A DNA stretch of 64,000 nt from Mariniflexile fucanivorans (GTDB lineage Bacteria; Bacteroidota; Bacteroidia; Flavobacteriales; Flavobacteriaceae): positions 186,001-250,000 of the forward strand of contig NZ_SLUP01000005.1 of the NCBI RefSeq assembly GCF_004341235.1. Reading direction: 5' to 3'. The position numbers were made by a program, and so were the translations under genes. Positions within the stretch are counted from its first letter, which is position 1. Every line of letters begins with the position of its first letter. The notes beneath the pieces are model-generated. The model was not told where the DNA came from and ran no database searches. It saw only the letters and a program-made list of their open reading frames with translations. Below, piece after piece: positions 45,910 through 56,102 of the stretch.

Positions 45910-45944
45910 AATAAAAGGGACTCTTTTATTGAATCCCTTTTATT
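45910..45944. terminator. Bidirectional terminator
   Basis: AATAAAAGGGA (45910-45920) and TCCCTTTTATT (45934-45944) are perfectly complementary over 11 bp. They sit between convergent waaA and the xylose symporter gene. Confidence 0.7.
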
Positions 45945-45965
45945 ATTATATTCTGAAAAAAATAT

Positions 45966-47384
45966 TTATTTCTTCTTCCAGATTTCCTCCAATTCCTCTA
46001 AGGTTTTTCCTTTTGTTTCTGGTACAAATTTCCAAACTAACCACATGGCTAGTAAGCCCATAATACCATAAATCCAATATGCAAACCCATGGTTGAATTT
46101 TTCTAAAAGGTATGAGTTTTTATCCATCATTGGGAAAGTCCATGATACTAAATAATTTGAAATCCATTGCGCAGCAACTGCTACTGCCAAAGCTCTTCCA
46201 CGAATTTTGTTTGGGAAAATTTCAGACAATAACACCCAACAAACAGGTCCCCAACTCATGGCAAAACTCGCCACATACAACAACATAAAAATCAAAGCTC
46301 CAAAACCAACCGATTCCATAAAGAAGGTGGTTCCTAAAGCAAACATAGAGATTGCCATACCTAGAGCACCAATAATCATTAAAGGTTTTCTACCGTACTT
46401 GTCTACGGTCATTATAGCTAATACCGTAAAAAGCAAGTTAACTGCACCAACAATTATGGTTTGCAATAAGGCTACATCGGTGCCTGAACCCATACTTTTA
46501 AAAATTTCAGGGGCATAATATAACACCACATTAATACCTACAAATTGCTGAAATACAGACAACAAAATACCAATTACTATAACGGGTACACCATAAGAAA
46601 ATAATTTTCCGGAATGGCTTGTTACCGTGTTTTGAATGTCTGCCAATATTTTTTTAGCTTCATCAAGACCATTCACTTTTGTTAAAATATCTAACGCTTT
46701 TTCAGGTTGCGACTTCAATACCAAAGATCTTGGGGTATCGGGTACAAAAATTAACATAAATAAAAATAGTGATGCTGGTATTACTTCTGAAGCAAACATC
46801 CATCTCCATCCAACGGTATTTAACCAAGTATCATCACCCTGCCTTGCAATGTAGTAGTTAACGAAATAAACCACCAACATACCAAATATTATAGCAAACT
46901 GATTTAACGACACCAGTTTACCTCTAATTTTTGCCGGCGCAATTTCGGCAATATATAAAGGCGAAAGCATAGAAGCTAAACCTACCCCAATACCACCGAT
47001 AATTCTATAAACAATAAAAATGTAAATAAATGTATGATCTGCTTCACCAATTGGTTTTAATAACATTTCTGGCATTGCAGAGCCTATAGCGGATAATAAA
47101 AATAGCACTGCTGCTAAAATTAAACCGTTTTTACGGCCTAGTTTTTTACTGATAATCCCACCTGATATACCTCCAATAATACACCCAATTAAAGCACTGG
47201 AAACAACCAGCCCTAAACGAGCATTAGCTTCCATTTCCCCTAATCCAAAAGGAAGGACGAAAAAACTTTCTAATGAACTTACTGTTCCAGATATAACGGC
47301 TGTGTCATATCCAAATAAGAGCCCTCCTAGTGTTGCAACTAAGGTTAATTTTAATAAATAACTCGTGTTTGCTGATGTTTCCAT
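45966..47384 (-). CDS. xylE: Sugar/H+ symporter of the MFS sugar porter family (xylose symporter)
   Basis: This 472-residue protein has 12 predicted membrane segments. Sugar-porter signatures are KKLGRKNGLI, PLYIAEIAPAKIRGKLVSL, and the C-terminal PETKGKTLEELEEIWKK. It imports a pentose or hexose with protons. Its place as last gene of regulator-xylB-xylA-transporter makes xylose the best substrate guess. The start is 12 bases after the xylA stop. Glucose or arabinose transport cannot be excluded. Confidence 0.85.
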   Translation of the reverse strand: METSANTSYLLKLTLVATLGGLLFGYDTAVISGTVSSLESFFVLPFGLGEMEANARLGLVVSSALIGCIIGGISGGIISKKLGRKNGLILAAVLFLLSAIGSAMPEMLLKPIGEADHTFIYIFIVYRIIGGIGVGLASMLSPLYIAEIAPAKIRGKLVSLNQFAIIFGMLVVYFVNYYIARQGDDTWLNTVGWRWMFASEVIPASLFLFMLIFVPDTPRSLVLKSQPEKALDILTKVNGLDEAKKILADIQNTVTSHSGKLFSYGVPVIVIGILLSVFQQFVGINVVLYYAPEIFKSMGSGTDVALLQTIIVGAVNLLFTVLAIMTVDKYGRKPLMIIGALGMAISMFALGTTFFMESVGFGALIFMLLYVASFAMSWGPVCWVLLSEIFPNKIRGRALAVAVAAQWISNYLVSWTFPMMDKNSYLLEKFNHGFAYWIYGIMGLLAMWLVWKFVPETKGKTLEELEEIWKKK

Positions 47385-47396
47385 ATTGCTAACTGA

Positions 47397-48722
47397 TTAA
47401 ATATATTGGTTAATAATATTTTCGAACAATTCTTGTTTGCCACTAGTTAATGGTAATTCGCCATTTTCTTGAGCTATTTTGTATAAATCTTGTAGGTTTA
47501 ATTTTCCATTTTCAAAATCTTTTCCTTTACCAGAATCGAATGAAGCGTAACGTTCTTTTCTTAATTTTTCGTAAGGTGAAGATGTGATGATTTTATCTGC
47601 AATCAATAAAGCTCTTGCGAAGGTGTCGGCGCCACCAATATGTGCGTGGAATACATCTTCTAAATCGGTTGAGTTTCTTCTGATTTTAGCATCAAAATTA
47701 ACACCACCACCTTGTAAACCACCTGCTTTTAGGAACACTAACATCGCTTCAGTCGTTTCTTGAATGTTATTTGGAAACTGATCTGTATCCCAACCATTTT
47801 GGTAATCGCCACGGTTAGCATCTAAACTTCCCAACATACCTGCTTTTGCAGCCGTTTCGATTTCGTGTTGGAAGGTGTGTTGCGCTAAAGTAGCGTGATT
47901 AACTTCAATGTTGATTTTGAAATCTTTATCTAAACCATAATTTTTCAAGAAACCGATAGCTGTTGCTGTATCAAAATCGTATTGGTGTTTTGATGGTTCC
48001 ATTGGTTTTGGCTCGATAAAGAAGTTACCTTTAAATCCTTGCGCACGAGCGTAATCTCTACACATGGTTAAAAATTGCCCCATATGGTCTAACTCACGAC
48101 CCATATCGGTGTTTAAAAGTGTCATGTAACCTTCACGACCACCCCAGAATACATAGTTTTCTCCTTTTAATGCGATGGTAGCATCTAAAGCTAATTTTAT
48201 TTGTCCGCCAGCACGTGCAACCACATTAAAATCTGGATTGGTTGAAGCACCATTCATGTAACGTGGGTTTGAAAAACAGTTGGCTGTTCCCCAAAGTAAT
48301 TTTACACCCGAATCGGCTTGTTTTTGTTTTAAATAATCGGTGATGGTTGCTAATCTGCTTTCAGATTCTGCAAATGTTGAGCCTTCACGAATTAAATCGT
48401 AATCGTGGAAACAGTAGTAACCGAATCCCATTTTTGTAATAAATTCGAAAGCGGCATCGGCTTTGTCTTTTGCAGCTTGAACCGCATCGGATGATTGATC
48501 CCAAGCGAAATTTTGTGTTCCAGGACCGAATGGATCTGAACCTTGTCCGCAGAACGTATGCCAGTATGCTACTGAAAATTTAAAATGCTCGCGCATGGTT
48601 TTACCAGCAACCACTTGATCTGGGTTGTAGTATTTGAATGCTAACGGGTTGTTAGATTCTTTTCCTTCAAATTTGATGTCGTTAATACCTTTGTAGTATT
48701 CTTTGTTTCCTACTAATGCCAT
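47397..48722 (-). CDS. xylA: Xylose isomerase
   Basis: This 441-residue enzyme converts D-xylose to D-xylulose. Its TIM-barrel signatures are [16 protein letters not shown] and the metal-binding [20 protein letters not shown] segment. The length is that of the class II enzymes. It is cytoplasmic and metal-dependent. A 258-base gap holding a dispersed repeat separates it from xylB, so it may have its own promoter or depend on read-through. Confidence 0.95.
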   Translation of the reverse strand: MALVGNKEYYKGINDIKFEGKESNNPLAFKYYNPDQVVAGKTMREHFKFSVAYWHTFCGQGSDPFGPGTQNFAWDQSSDAVQAAKDKADAAFEFITKMGFGYYCFHDYDLIREGSTFAESESRLATITDYLKQKQADSGVKLLWGTANCFSNPRYMNGASTNPDFNVVARAGGQIKLALDATIALKGENYVFWGGREGYMTLLNTDMGRELDHMGQFLTMCRDYARAQGFKGNFFIEPKPMEPSKHQYDFDTATAIGFLKNYGLDKDFKINIEVNHATLAQHTFQHEIETAAKAGMLGSLDANRGDYQNGWDTDQFPNNIQETTEAMLVFLKAGGLQGGGVNFDAKIRRNSTDLEDVFHAHIGGADTFARALLIADKIITSSPYEKLRKERYASFDSGKGKDFENGKLNLQDLYKIAQENGELPLTSGKQELFENIINQYI

Positions 48723-48787
48723 TGTTTTGTGTTTATTTGTTTAACTGTTTAATTGTTGAACTTTGGATTTGTTGAATTGTTGATTTG

Positions 48788-48946
48788 GTGTTACGGGTTG
48801 CGTTAGGGATTGTAGCGATATCCTTTTTAAACTGATATTCTATGAACTTTATGTAAGTTTGAAATTTACAGATTGCCACGTCGCTCGCTCCTCGCAATGA
48901 CGTTTAAAAAGATTTAGCGAAAAGCCCGACCCTTGTGGTAACGCCC
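48788..48946. repeat. Dispersed imperfect inverted-repeat element between xylB and xylA
   Basis: GTTACGGGTTGCG near 48790 is mirrored by GTGGTAACGCCC near 48935. TAGCGATATCCTTTTTAAAC (48813-48832) is mirrored by GTTTAAAAAGATTTAGCG (48902-48919). The middle holds GATTGCCACGTCGC...GCAATGACG, wording of the short dispersed repeats common in flavobacterial genomes. No protein is encoded. Confidence 0.6.
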
Positions 48947-48980
48947 AAATGATTATTATCTATTTTTTATTGATTATTGA

Positions 48981-50471
48981 TTATTTTTTTGTGTTTAATA
49001 TGATTTCTAATTCTGTTTTCCAGTTTTCATATGCTTTTTGATATGCTGTTTTGTCTTTAAAAGGCATGAAGGTCATAACGTGGTCGTTGTCGATGATGGC
49101 TTTACCAAAATTTTCGAAATCGCCTTTATGCAAATTAGCCGCACGTGCTGCACCTATGGCCCCTGTTGTGTTGTAAATTTCAATTTCTTGCTCAATTAAC
49201 GTTGCAACAGTGTTTGCAAAAATTTCTGAACGGAACAAATTGTCGTTTCCTGCGCGAATAACAGTTGGTTTGATGCCATCGGATTTTAGAATTTCCATAC
49301 CATAAACGAATGAAAACGCAATGCCTTCTAAAGCCGCACGACACATATGCCCTTTGTGGTGATTGTTTAGGTTTATATTTACAATTCTAGTTCCTATTTC
49401 TTTGTTGTTTAGCATACGTTCTGCGCCATTTCCGAAGGGGATTACGCATACACCATCGGAACCAACTGGAATTTCGGATGCTAAATTGTTCATCTCTTCG
49501 TAAGAACCAACCGCTAAGTTATTTAATAACCAACGGTATTGAATACCTGCTCCGTTAATGCACAGTAACTTACCTATTCTAGCCTCGGCGCCTTTGCTGT
49601 AATTTACGTGTGCAAAGTTGTTTACGCGCGCACTTTCTTTTACCGATAAACTATCGGTTACCGCATAAAACACACCCGATGTACCACCTGTTGCAGCGAC
49701 TTCGCCTGGGTTGAATACGTTTAATGATAGTGCATTATTTGGTTGGTCGCCCGCACGATAATAAATAGGCGTTCCTGCTGCGATACCACTTTCTGCTTCT
49801 CCTGTGGCGTCTACTAGAGATTGCTCGCCAAATGTATCTACAATATCGGGTACCAATGCTTTGTCGATGCCGTAATGTTCTAAAAGAAAATCGGCTACCT
49901 CATCCTTCTTGAAATCCCAAAAAATGCCTTCTGATAATCCAGAAATAGTGGTGTTAATATTGTTTGAAAACTTATAGGCAATATAATCACCAGGAAGCAT
50001 GAATTTATAAATGTTTTTATAGATGTCTGGTTCATTTTCCTTCACCCATTTTAACTTTGAAGCAGTAAAATTGGAAGGTGAATTTAATAAATGTGATGCG
50101 CAGGTATCTTCACCAATTTCTGCAAAGGCTTTGTTTCCTGTTTCAACGGCTCTACTATCGCACCAAATGATACTTTTTCTGAGTGGTTTTCCTGCTTTAT
50201 CTACCACAACCAATCCGTGCATTTGGTACGAAATACCAATGCCCTTTATTTGGGTTCGAGATATATTGTGCTGTTTTTTTAACCTTTGTATGGCGTTACA
50301 AACGTGTTGCCACCATTCGTCTGGTTTTTGTTCTGCCCATCCATTTTTTTGAGCAAACATGCCCATTTCTTTTTCAGGTTCTTGTACAACACCTACGCTT
50401 TTGCCTGAAGCAATTTCAACCAAAGCCGCTTTAATAGATGAACTCCCAATGTCTAATCCTAAATAGTACAT
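48981..50471 (-). CDS. xylB: Xylulokinase
   Basis: This 496-residue FGGY-family kinase phosphorylates D-xylulose. The N-terminal YYLGLDIGSSSIKAAL and the MHGLVVVDKAGKPLR region fit XylB. A TGGTSGVFYAVTDS segment lies in the ATP-binding half. It feeds the pentose phosphate pathway after xylA. The start is 6 bases past the regulator gene stop, so it belongs to its operon. Confidence 0.94.
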   Translation of the reverse strand: MYYLGLDIGSSSIKAALVEIASGKSVGVVQEPEKEMGMFAQKNGWAEQKPDEWWQHVCNAIQRLKKQHNISRTQIKGIGISYQMHGLVVVDKAGKPLRKSIIWCDSRAVETGNKAFAEIGEDTCASHLLNSPSNFTASKLKWVKENEPDIYKNIYKFMLPGDYIAYKFSNNINTTISGLSEGIFWDFKKDEVADFLLEHYGIDKALVPDIVDTFGEQSLVDATGEAESGIAAGTPIYYRAGDQPNNALSLNVFNPGEVAATGGTSGVFYAVTDSLSVKESARVNNFAHVNYSKGAEARIGKLLCINGAGIQYRWLLNNLAVGSYEEMNNLASEIPVGSDGVCVIPFGNGAERMLNNKEIGTRIVNINLNNHHKGHMCRAALEGIAFSFVYGMEILKSDGIKPTVIRAGNDNLFRSEIFANTVATLIEQEIEIYNTTGAIGAARAANLHKGDFENFGKAIIDNDHVMTFMPFKDKTAYQKAYENWKTELEIILNTKK

Positions 50472-50477
50472 AATAAT

Positions 50478-51467
50478 TTATAATGATTCTCTTAATATTA
50501 ATTTAGTTGGTATATATATTTGTATTGGAGCTTCTTGGTTTATGAATTCTGCTGCTTTAGCTCCCAATGCTTTGAAATCGGTTGAAACTACCGAAATCCC
50601 TTTATAAATAAATTTTTTCATAGGTGTTTCATTGTATGACAAAAACCCTACATCTACCCCAGGTTCAAATGACTCTAATCTACATTGTTCTAAAAAAGCA
50701 CCTAAAACCCTATCGCTTACACTTATGTAGGCTTCTCCTTTTATTACTTTAAAATCGGATGTCTCTGTAATTATTTTATATTTAAAATTGTAGGTTTCAC
50801 AAAACTGCTTAAAAAAACTAACCGATTCGGATGGATGCTTGGTAAACGTTGGATAAACAAAAACCAATTTTTTATATTTTTTAAAGGGAATAACAGCCTC
50901 CTTAATGGCCTCAAAAAAAGAGGCTCCAAAATCTTGAAACACATAGTTGTTTGATGGTTTTGAATGTGCGTTCCAATCTATAAGCAGTAATTTTTCATTA
51001 TCAAAATCTTGTAATACACTTGGCACTTCCTTATGATCGAACGTCATAACAACATATTTAAAGTATTTACCTTTACTATTGTTTAAAATAGTTTTGAAGT
51101 TATTGATGTTATAATGATGAAATTGTACATCTACAATTACTTTTTTTGGCAAATTATTTACGAAGGCGTGGTATAAAACTTCTTTGTATGCTTTAAATGT
51201 ATCTAGAACCAGTAATACTTTTTTAGTGTCGTTTGCTACGTAATAGCCCTTATTAGGAACTGACTCTACCACCCCGTTTTCTTTTAAAATGGTATAAGCC
51301 TTAAAAACGGTATCGCGAGACAGTTTATAATCGTTGCAAATAGCATTAACAGAAGGCAGTGCATCGCCATTAGATAAGGTATTATTAGCCAATGCGTCAT
51401 TAACTGCGTTCACTAATTGTTGATACCTAGGCACCTCACTATTAATATTAATATCAAAAGTCATCAA
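50478..51467 (-). CDS. GntR-type transcriptional regulator with sugar-binding-like C-domain (probable xylose regulator)
   Basis: This 329-residue protein has an N-terminal GntR winged helix (about 10-75: VPRYQQLVNAVNDALANNTL and LPSVNAICNDYKLSRDTVFKAY). A C-terminal domain of about 240 residues resembles a periplasmic-binding/LacI fold. It is the first gene of the xylose operon (xylB follows after 6 bases) and likely senses xylose or a derivative. An inverted repeat at its own promoter suggests autoregulation. The ligand is inferred from context. Confidence 0.85.
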   Translation of the reverse strand: MMTFDININSEVPRYQQLVNAVNDALANNTLSNGDALPSVNAICNDYKLSRDTVFKAYTILKENGVVESVPNKGYYVANDTKKVLLVLDTFKAYKEVLYHAFVNNLPKKVIVDVQFHHYNINNFKTILNNSKGKYFKYVVMTFDHKEVPSVLQDFDNEKLLLIDWNAHSKPSNNYVFQDFGASFFEAIKEAVIPFKKYKKLVFVYPTFTKHPSESVSFFKQFCETYNFKYKIITETSDFKVIKGEAYISVSDRVLGAFLEQCRLESFEPGVDVGFLSYNETPMKKFIYKGISVVSTDFKALGAKAAEFINQEAPIQIYIPTKLILRESL

Positions 51468-51499
51468 ACCGTTCTGTTCTGTTCTGGTTTGTAAATATA
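51465..51499 (-). promoter_or_regulatory. Xylose operon promoter and putative operator
   Basis: A minus-strand TATATTTA box (51492-51499) is followed by CAAACC and GGTTTG (51465-51470 and 51486-51491) flanking 15 bases made of three repeats of a 5-base unit (AGAAC). A regulator bound here would cover the transcription start and the first codon of the regulator gene. This is inferred. Confidence 0.5.
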
Positions 51500-51554
51500 A
51501 TTAATATTTTTTATTCAGCGAATAGTTATTTAAAAATAATTAATAGCAAAATAA

Positions 51555-53780
51555 CTAAGCGTTAATCTGTATATGTTTATTTGGTTTATTGCCTAACACA
51601 AAATGGAGTTCGCCACCTTTTAAAATTTCTTTATGGCTTATTGTTAATTTATTATATGACTTTCCATTTAAAGTCATTGATTGTATATACTTGTTATCAT
51701 CAGATTGATTTTCGGTGGTTACTTTAAATTGATTTCCGTTTTCCAATTGGATGGTCGCTTCTTCAACAAAAGGAGACGTTAAACTATAAACACCATCGGC
51801 AGGATTTATTGGATACATACCCATTGATGAAAAAACTAACCATGCAGACATTTGTCCGCAATCTTCATTACCACAATAGCCATTTGGTTCGGTGCTGTAT
51901 TGACTTTTAATAATTCTGCGAACCATCTCTTGGGTTTTCCAAGGTTGCCCGATGTTGTTATACAAATAAGCGACATGATGACTAGGTTCGTTTCCATGAG
52001 CGTATTGACCAATCATACCTGTGCTAAAAATGGGTAACTTATCGCCTTTAGTTGGGTAATAAGTAAACATGGAATCTAGCTTTGCTGTAAACTGTTCTTT
52101 GCCTAATGTATTTATTAAGCCATTCATATCATGAGGGACAAACCAGAAATATTGCCAAGCGTTACTTTCGCAAAATTCTTTGGTATACGCTTTCGCTGAA
52201 AAAGGTGTTTCGAATATACCTTCTTTACTTTTAGGTCGGAAAAACGTCGATTTAGAATCATATAAATTTTTCCAATTATTAGCTCTTTTCGAAAATGTTT
52301 GTTCAATAGATGTTTCGCCTAAAGCTTTTGCCAATTGCGCAATACACCAATCGTTATAGGCGTATTCCAAAGTTTTTGAGACTGACCAACTTTCTCCTTC
52401 TTCCGAAGTTGGCACATAGCCTAATTTCATATATGTATCAATTTGTCTTCCTTTTTCTGTGGCTGATGCAACACAGGCTTTCAAGGCTTTTTTAGCATCT
52501 AAAGGAATCCCTTTAAAATACGCATCCACAATAACTGGCACTGCGTGGTAACCAATCATCATATTCGTTTCATTGCCTGCTAAAGACCAAACGGGTAACA
52601 AGCCAGTTTCATCATAGTGTGATAAAAACGATTTAATCATGTCTACCGTTTCATTAGGAGCAATTAATGTATACAAAGGATGTGTCGCTCTAAAAGTATC
52701 CCAAAGTGAAAAGGTGTCGTATTTATTATAACCTTGAGCGATGTGGTTATTTCCATCGGCACCTTTGTAAGCACCATCTATATCGCTGTGTAAGGACGGT
52801 GTTAGAAATACATGGTACAAATTGGTGTAGAACAGTTCCTTTTGTTCTTTCGTTCCTTTTATTTTTATTTTTGAAAGATACTGCTCCCAAACTTGGTCTG
52901 CTTCTTCAACGGTTTGATTGAAATTCCAATGTGGAATTTCAGCTTCTAAACTTTTTCTAGCACCAGATATACTTGCTGATGATAAAGCTACTTTTACTTG
53001 TATTTTTTCGTTATCAACAGTTTTATAGTTAGCAACAATTTTAGTAAACTTCCCTTCTACAATGGTTTCTTTAATTTCTTCTGAATTTTCAAAAAGTTGT
53101 GCCGAATCTAATGGCTTTGAAAATTTCATAACAAAATACACCCGTTGGTCTGCTGCCCAACCTTTCGATTTTCTGTAGCCTGAAATGGTTTGATTATCTT
53201 CAATAGTTATTTTAGTTTCCATGGGTTTATCCCAATTTAAACTATAGCCCAAATCGAGAATGATTTGACTTTTTTCATCTGCAGGAAATGTGTATTGATG
53301 AAAGCCGACACGTGCGGTTGTAGTTAATTCGGCTTTGATTCCTGAACTTAATAAATCTACCGAATAATAGCCCGGACTTGCTTTTTCTTTTTCATGTGAA
53401 AATTTAGAATACGGTCTGTAAGCACCATCTGGCGTTAAACTTTCAGTGAACCTGCTATTCATTGGCATGACTAATAAATCATACATATCACCAGCTCCTG
53501 TTCCGGAAAGATGTGTGTGACTAAAACCTGCAATGGTGGAATCTGGATAAAAATAACCCGCTATTCTATCCCAACCAGGCAAACCGTTATCTGGACTTAA
53601 TTGCGCCATTCCAAAAGGCAGAACAGCACCTGGATAGGTGTTTCCTGGACCATCGGTTCCTGTAAAGGTGTTTACATAACTGGTTAGTTTTTCTGCAGAT
53701 ATTTCCTCCTTTTGCTTTTCGCTTTTGCAAGATAAAAACAACAAAATTGAAAACATTGGTAAACAGATTAGCTTCTTCAT
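51555..53780 (-). CDS. GH92 family alpha-mannosidase-type lipoprotein
   Basis: This 741-residue protein has a lipobox with Cys18 (ILLFLSCKSEK). The GH92 N-terminal signature TFTGTDGPGNTYPGAVLPFGMAQLSPD is present. The catalytic-end signature YCGNEDCGQMSAWLVFSSMGMYPINP lies near residue 650, and HGNEPSHHVAYLYN is also typical. Family members are calcium-dependent exo-alpha-mannosidases acting mainly on N-glycans. Lipidation suggests a periplasmic or surface site. It is followed 14 bases upstream by the GH20 gene on the same strand. Confidence 0.93.
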   Translation of the reverse strand: MKKLICLPMFSILLFLSCKSEKQKEEISAEKLTSYVNTFTGTDGPGNTYPGAVLPFGMAQLSPDNGLPGWDRIAGYFYPDSTIAGFSHTHLSGTGAGDMYDLLVMPMNSRFTESLTPDGAYRPYSKFSHEKEKASPGYYSVDLLSSGIKAELTTTARVGFHQYTFPADEKSQIILDLGYSLNWDKPMETKITIEDNQTISGYRKSKGWAADQRVYFVMKFSKPLDSAQLFENSEEIKETIVEGKFTKIVANYKTVDNEKIQVKVALSSASISGARKSLEAEIPHWNFNQTVEEADQVWEQYLSKIKIKGTKEQKELFYTNLYHVFLTPSLHSDIDGAYKGADGNNHIAQGYNKYDTFSLWDTFRATHPLYTLIAPNETVDMIKSFLSHYDETGLLPVWSLAGNETNMMIGYHAVPVIVDAYFKGIPLDAKKALKACVASATEKGRQIDTYMKLGYVPTSEEGESWSVSKTLEYAYNDWCIAQLAKALGETSIEQTFSKRANNWKNLYDSKSTFFRPKSKEGIFETPFSAKAYTKEFCESNAWQYFWFVPHDMNGLINTLGKEQFTAKLDSMFTYYPTKGDKLPIFSTGMIGQYAHGNEPSHHVAYLYNNIGQPWKTQEMVRRIIKSQYSTEPNGYCGNEDCGQMSAWLVFSSMGMYPINPADGVYSLTSPFVEEATIQLENGNQFKVTTENQSDDNKYIQSMTLNGKSYNKLTISHKEILKGGELHFVLGNKPNKHIQINA

Positions 53781-53794
53781 TTTCTACATCAATA

Positions 53795-56095
53795 TTAAAA
53801 ACCGGTTACAGAGCTGCTGATTGGTGTTAATTCTTCGCCTTGAAAGGCGTACCACACATCAATCATTTTTGGATTTTCACTTGGTTTGTAATGTATGGTT
53901 ATGGGATGCCAACCTTTTTTTAAGGCTACTTTTCCATAGCGTTTTCTTGGTCCGTGATAACCTCCGTTATCTACAATCACTTCTTCACCAATAAACAATA
54001 AATTACCACCGTCAGAACGCGTTTCAAATTCATAAACCCCATCTTTTTCTGCTTTGAAATACCCTTGATAGATGATAGAAAAATCTTTTTCATCTTTAAA
54101 ATCACCCAAAGAAATACTATCTACTTTTGTGAAATTGACATCTATAGGCGTTTTTATGTCTTCTACTTTTTTGAATTTTCCTTTAGTAATCCATCTTTTT
54201 AGTCCGGATTCATTCGGATTTGCATTTACTGCTTCTATATAACTTTTACGAATAACTTTTGCCAATTTTAAATCGTTGAATTTCTCACCACGATAAGAAC
54301 GTGCTTTAATAGTAATGGTATCTTTTACCACAAAAGGCGCTTCATATTTTATGGCTTCTTTTGTTGGAATACTGCCGTCCAAAGAATAATAAATATCGAC
54401 ACCATCAAGCGAGTAAGCTAATTCTAAAGGCACCTCAGTTTTATCAACAATGGCGATATCTTTTTCAAGTCCCTCAACAGCAGGAATGTAATAATGTACA
54501 TCCAACACATCCAATCGGTCATACTGTTTTTCTACTCTTGAATTGAATCCTTCAAAATCTTTATTGTCCTTTGATGCCCAAGCATTTTCAGCTAACGCCA
54601 ACATTCTGGGGAATGCTTGGTATTGTAATCTTGTAAAACTAGGAATGGTTTCCGCCCAAAGATTGGCTTGAACCCCTAAAACATTATTAGCTTCTTCTGC
54701 TGAGAAACTTTCAGGGATTGGCTCATAATTGTATATTCTTTCTAAAGGAGTTCCTTCATTTAAATAATCAAAATAATAGACGTCTGTTGTGGTTATAATT
54801 ACATCATTACCGCTTTCTGCTGCTTTTTTGGGTGCTTCTGGTCGCCAACCTCTCCACCACATTACGGTAGCATCTTTTGTTAAACCGCCTTCTACAATTT
54901 CATCCCATCCCAAAAATTTCTTGCCTTTAGATTTTAAAAATTGCTCGATGTCTCTATTGAAAAAAGATTGTAATTCATGTTCATTTTTCAACCCATTTTC
55001 AGTGATAGTTTTTTGACAATGTGGGCATTTTTCCCAAGATTTGATGTTGACTTCATCACCTCCAATATGCATGTATTCTGCAGGAAACAATTCAACAACT
55101 TCACTCAGTACATTTTTCATGAATTCATAAGTTGTTTCCTTTCCTAAACAAGTTGGAAAGGTAAAAACAGTGTCCCAACCAGATTCTTCATTGCAAGATA
55201 AAAATGGGTAATTATCAATAGCCGATTTGAAGTGACCTGGCATATCAATTTCAGGAATTACCGTAATACAACGTTCATCTGCATAAGCTACAATTTCTTT
55301 TATTTGTTCTTGGGTGAAAAATCCGCCATATTTACGCTCACCATCAATTTCTTTAAATTTAGCTTCGTCTATGGTAAACAACTTGTTTTCCACGGCTCGT
55401 TCCATGCAAATGGTATCTTGATTATTTGGGGTTCTCCAAGCACCTTTTTCAGTTAATAAAGGATATTTTTTTATTTCAATACGCCAACCTTGATCATCAG
55501 TTAAGTGCATGTGGTAGGTATTTAACTTGTACAATGCCATGTAATCCAAAAAGGATTTCACTTCGTTGATGTCAAAAAAATGACGACTAAAATCCATATG
55601 CATCCCACGCCATTCAAAACGGGGTTCGTCTTTTATTGAAACGCTCGGTACAAACCAATCTGCCGCTACTTTTTCTTTGCTTTCAATTTCCACCGGTAAC
55701 AATTGACGTATGGTTTGAACGGCATTGAAAAAACCTGTTTCTTCCGACGCTTTTACTATTATTTCAGTTGGATTTACTTCTAATTGATAAGCACCTTCCT
55801 TTAAGCCTTCCATAGTCTGAAAAACAATAGATTCCTCTACTTTGGAATTTGTCACCTCTAAATTGAAACCAGCGGCCTTGTTAAATAAACCCACCAAATA
55901 ATTAACAGCCTTTTGTTGGTTTTCACTTTGAAGAACGATTTTTGTATTGGATTTAATTTGAAACGAACTTTCATTTAATTGAAAACTCAGTGGTTTTGGA
56001 AGCAGTGAAATATCTTCTTGTTTGAAAGAAGGTTTTGGCTGAGCGCATGAGGCAATAACCAGTAACAGAAGTAAATAAATTGAATATTTTTTCAT
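53795..56095 (-). CDS. GH20 beta-N-acetylhexosaminidase lipoprotein
   Basis: This 766-residue protein has a lipobox ending at Cys17 (VIASCAQP). An N-terminal GH20b-like domain lies at about 30-150. The catalytic TIM barrel has Asp347-Glu348 in MHIGGDEVN, the substrate-assisted catalytic pair. A chitobiase-type C-terminal domain (VDIYYSLDGSIPTKEAIKYE) follows, then a C-terminal PA14-like module (EFETRSDGGNLLFIGEEVIVDNGG). It releases terminal GlcNAc or GalNAc. It is the upstream neighbour of the GH92 gene. Confidence 0.93.
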   Translation of the reverse strand: MKKYSIYLLLLLVIASCAQPKPSFKQEDISLLPKPLSFQLNESSFQIKSNTKIVLQSENQQKAVNYLVGLFNKAAGFNLEVTNSKVEESIVFQTMEGLKEGAYQLEVNPTEIIVKASEETGFFNAVQTIRQLLPVEIESKEKVAADWFVPSVSIKDEPRFEWRGMHMDFSRHFFDINEVKSFLDYMALYKLNTYHMHLTDDQGWRIEIKKYPLLTEKGAWRTPNNQDTICMERAVENKLFTIDEAKFKEIDGERKYGGFFTQEQIKEIVAYADERCITVIPEIDMPGHFKSAIDNYPFLSCNEESGWDTVFTFPTCLGKETTYEFMKNVLSEVVELFPAEYMHIGGDEVNIKSWEKCPHCQKTITENGLKNEHELQSFFNRDIEQFLKSKGKKFLGWDEIVEGGLTKDATVMWWRGWRPEAPKKAAESGNDVIITTTDVYYFDYLNEGTPLERIYNYEPIPESFSAEEANNVLGVQANLWAETIPSFTRLQYQAFPRMLALAENAWASKDNKDFEGFNSRVEKQYDRLDVLDVHYYIPAVEGLEKDIAIVDKTEVPLELAYSLDGVDIYYSLDGSIPTKEAIKYEAPFVVKDTITIKARSYRGEKFNDLKLAKVIRKSYIEAVNANPNESGLKRWITKGKFKKVEDIKTPIDVNFTKVDSISLGDFKDEKDFSIIYQGYFKAEKDGVYEFETRSDGGNLLFIGEEVIVDNGGYHGPRKRYGKVALKKGWHPITIHYKPSENPKMIDVWYAFQGEELTPISSSVTGF

Positions 56096-56102
56096 AATGA
56101 TT

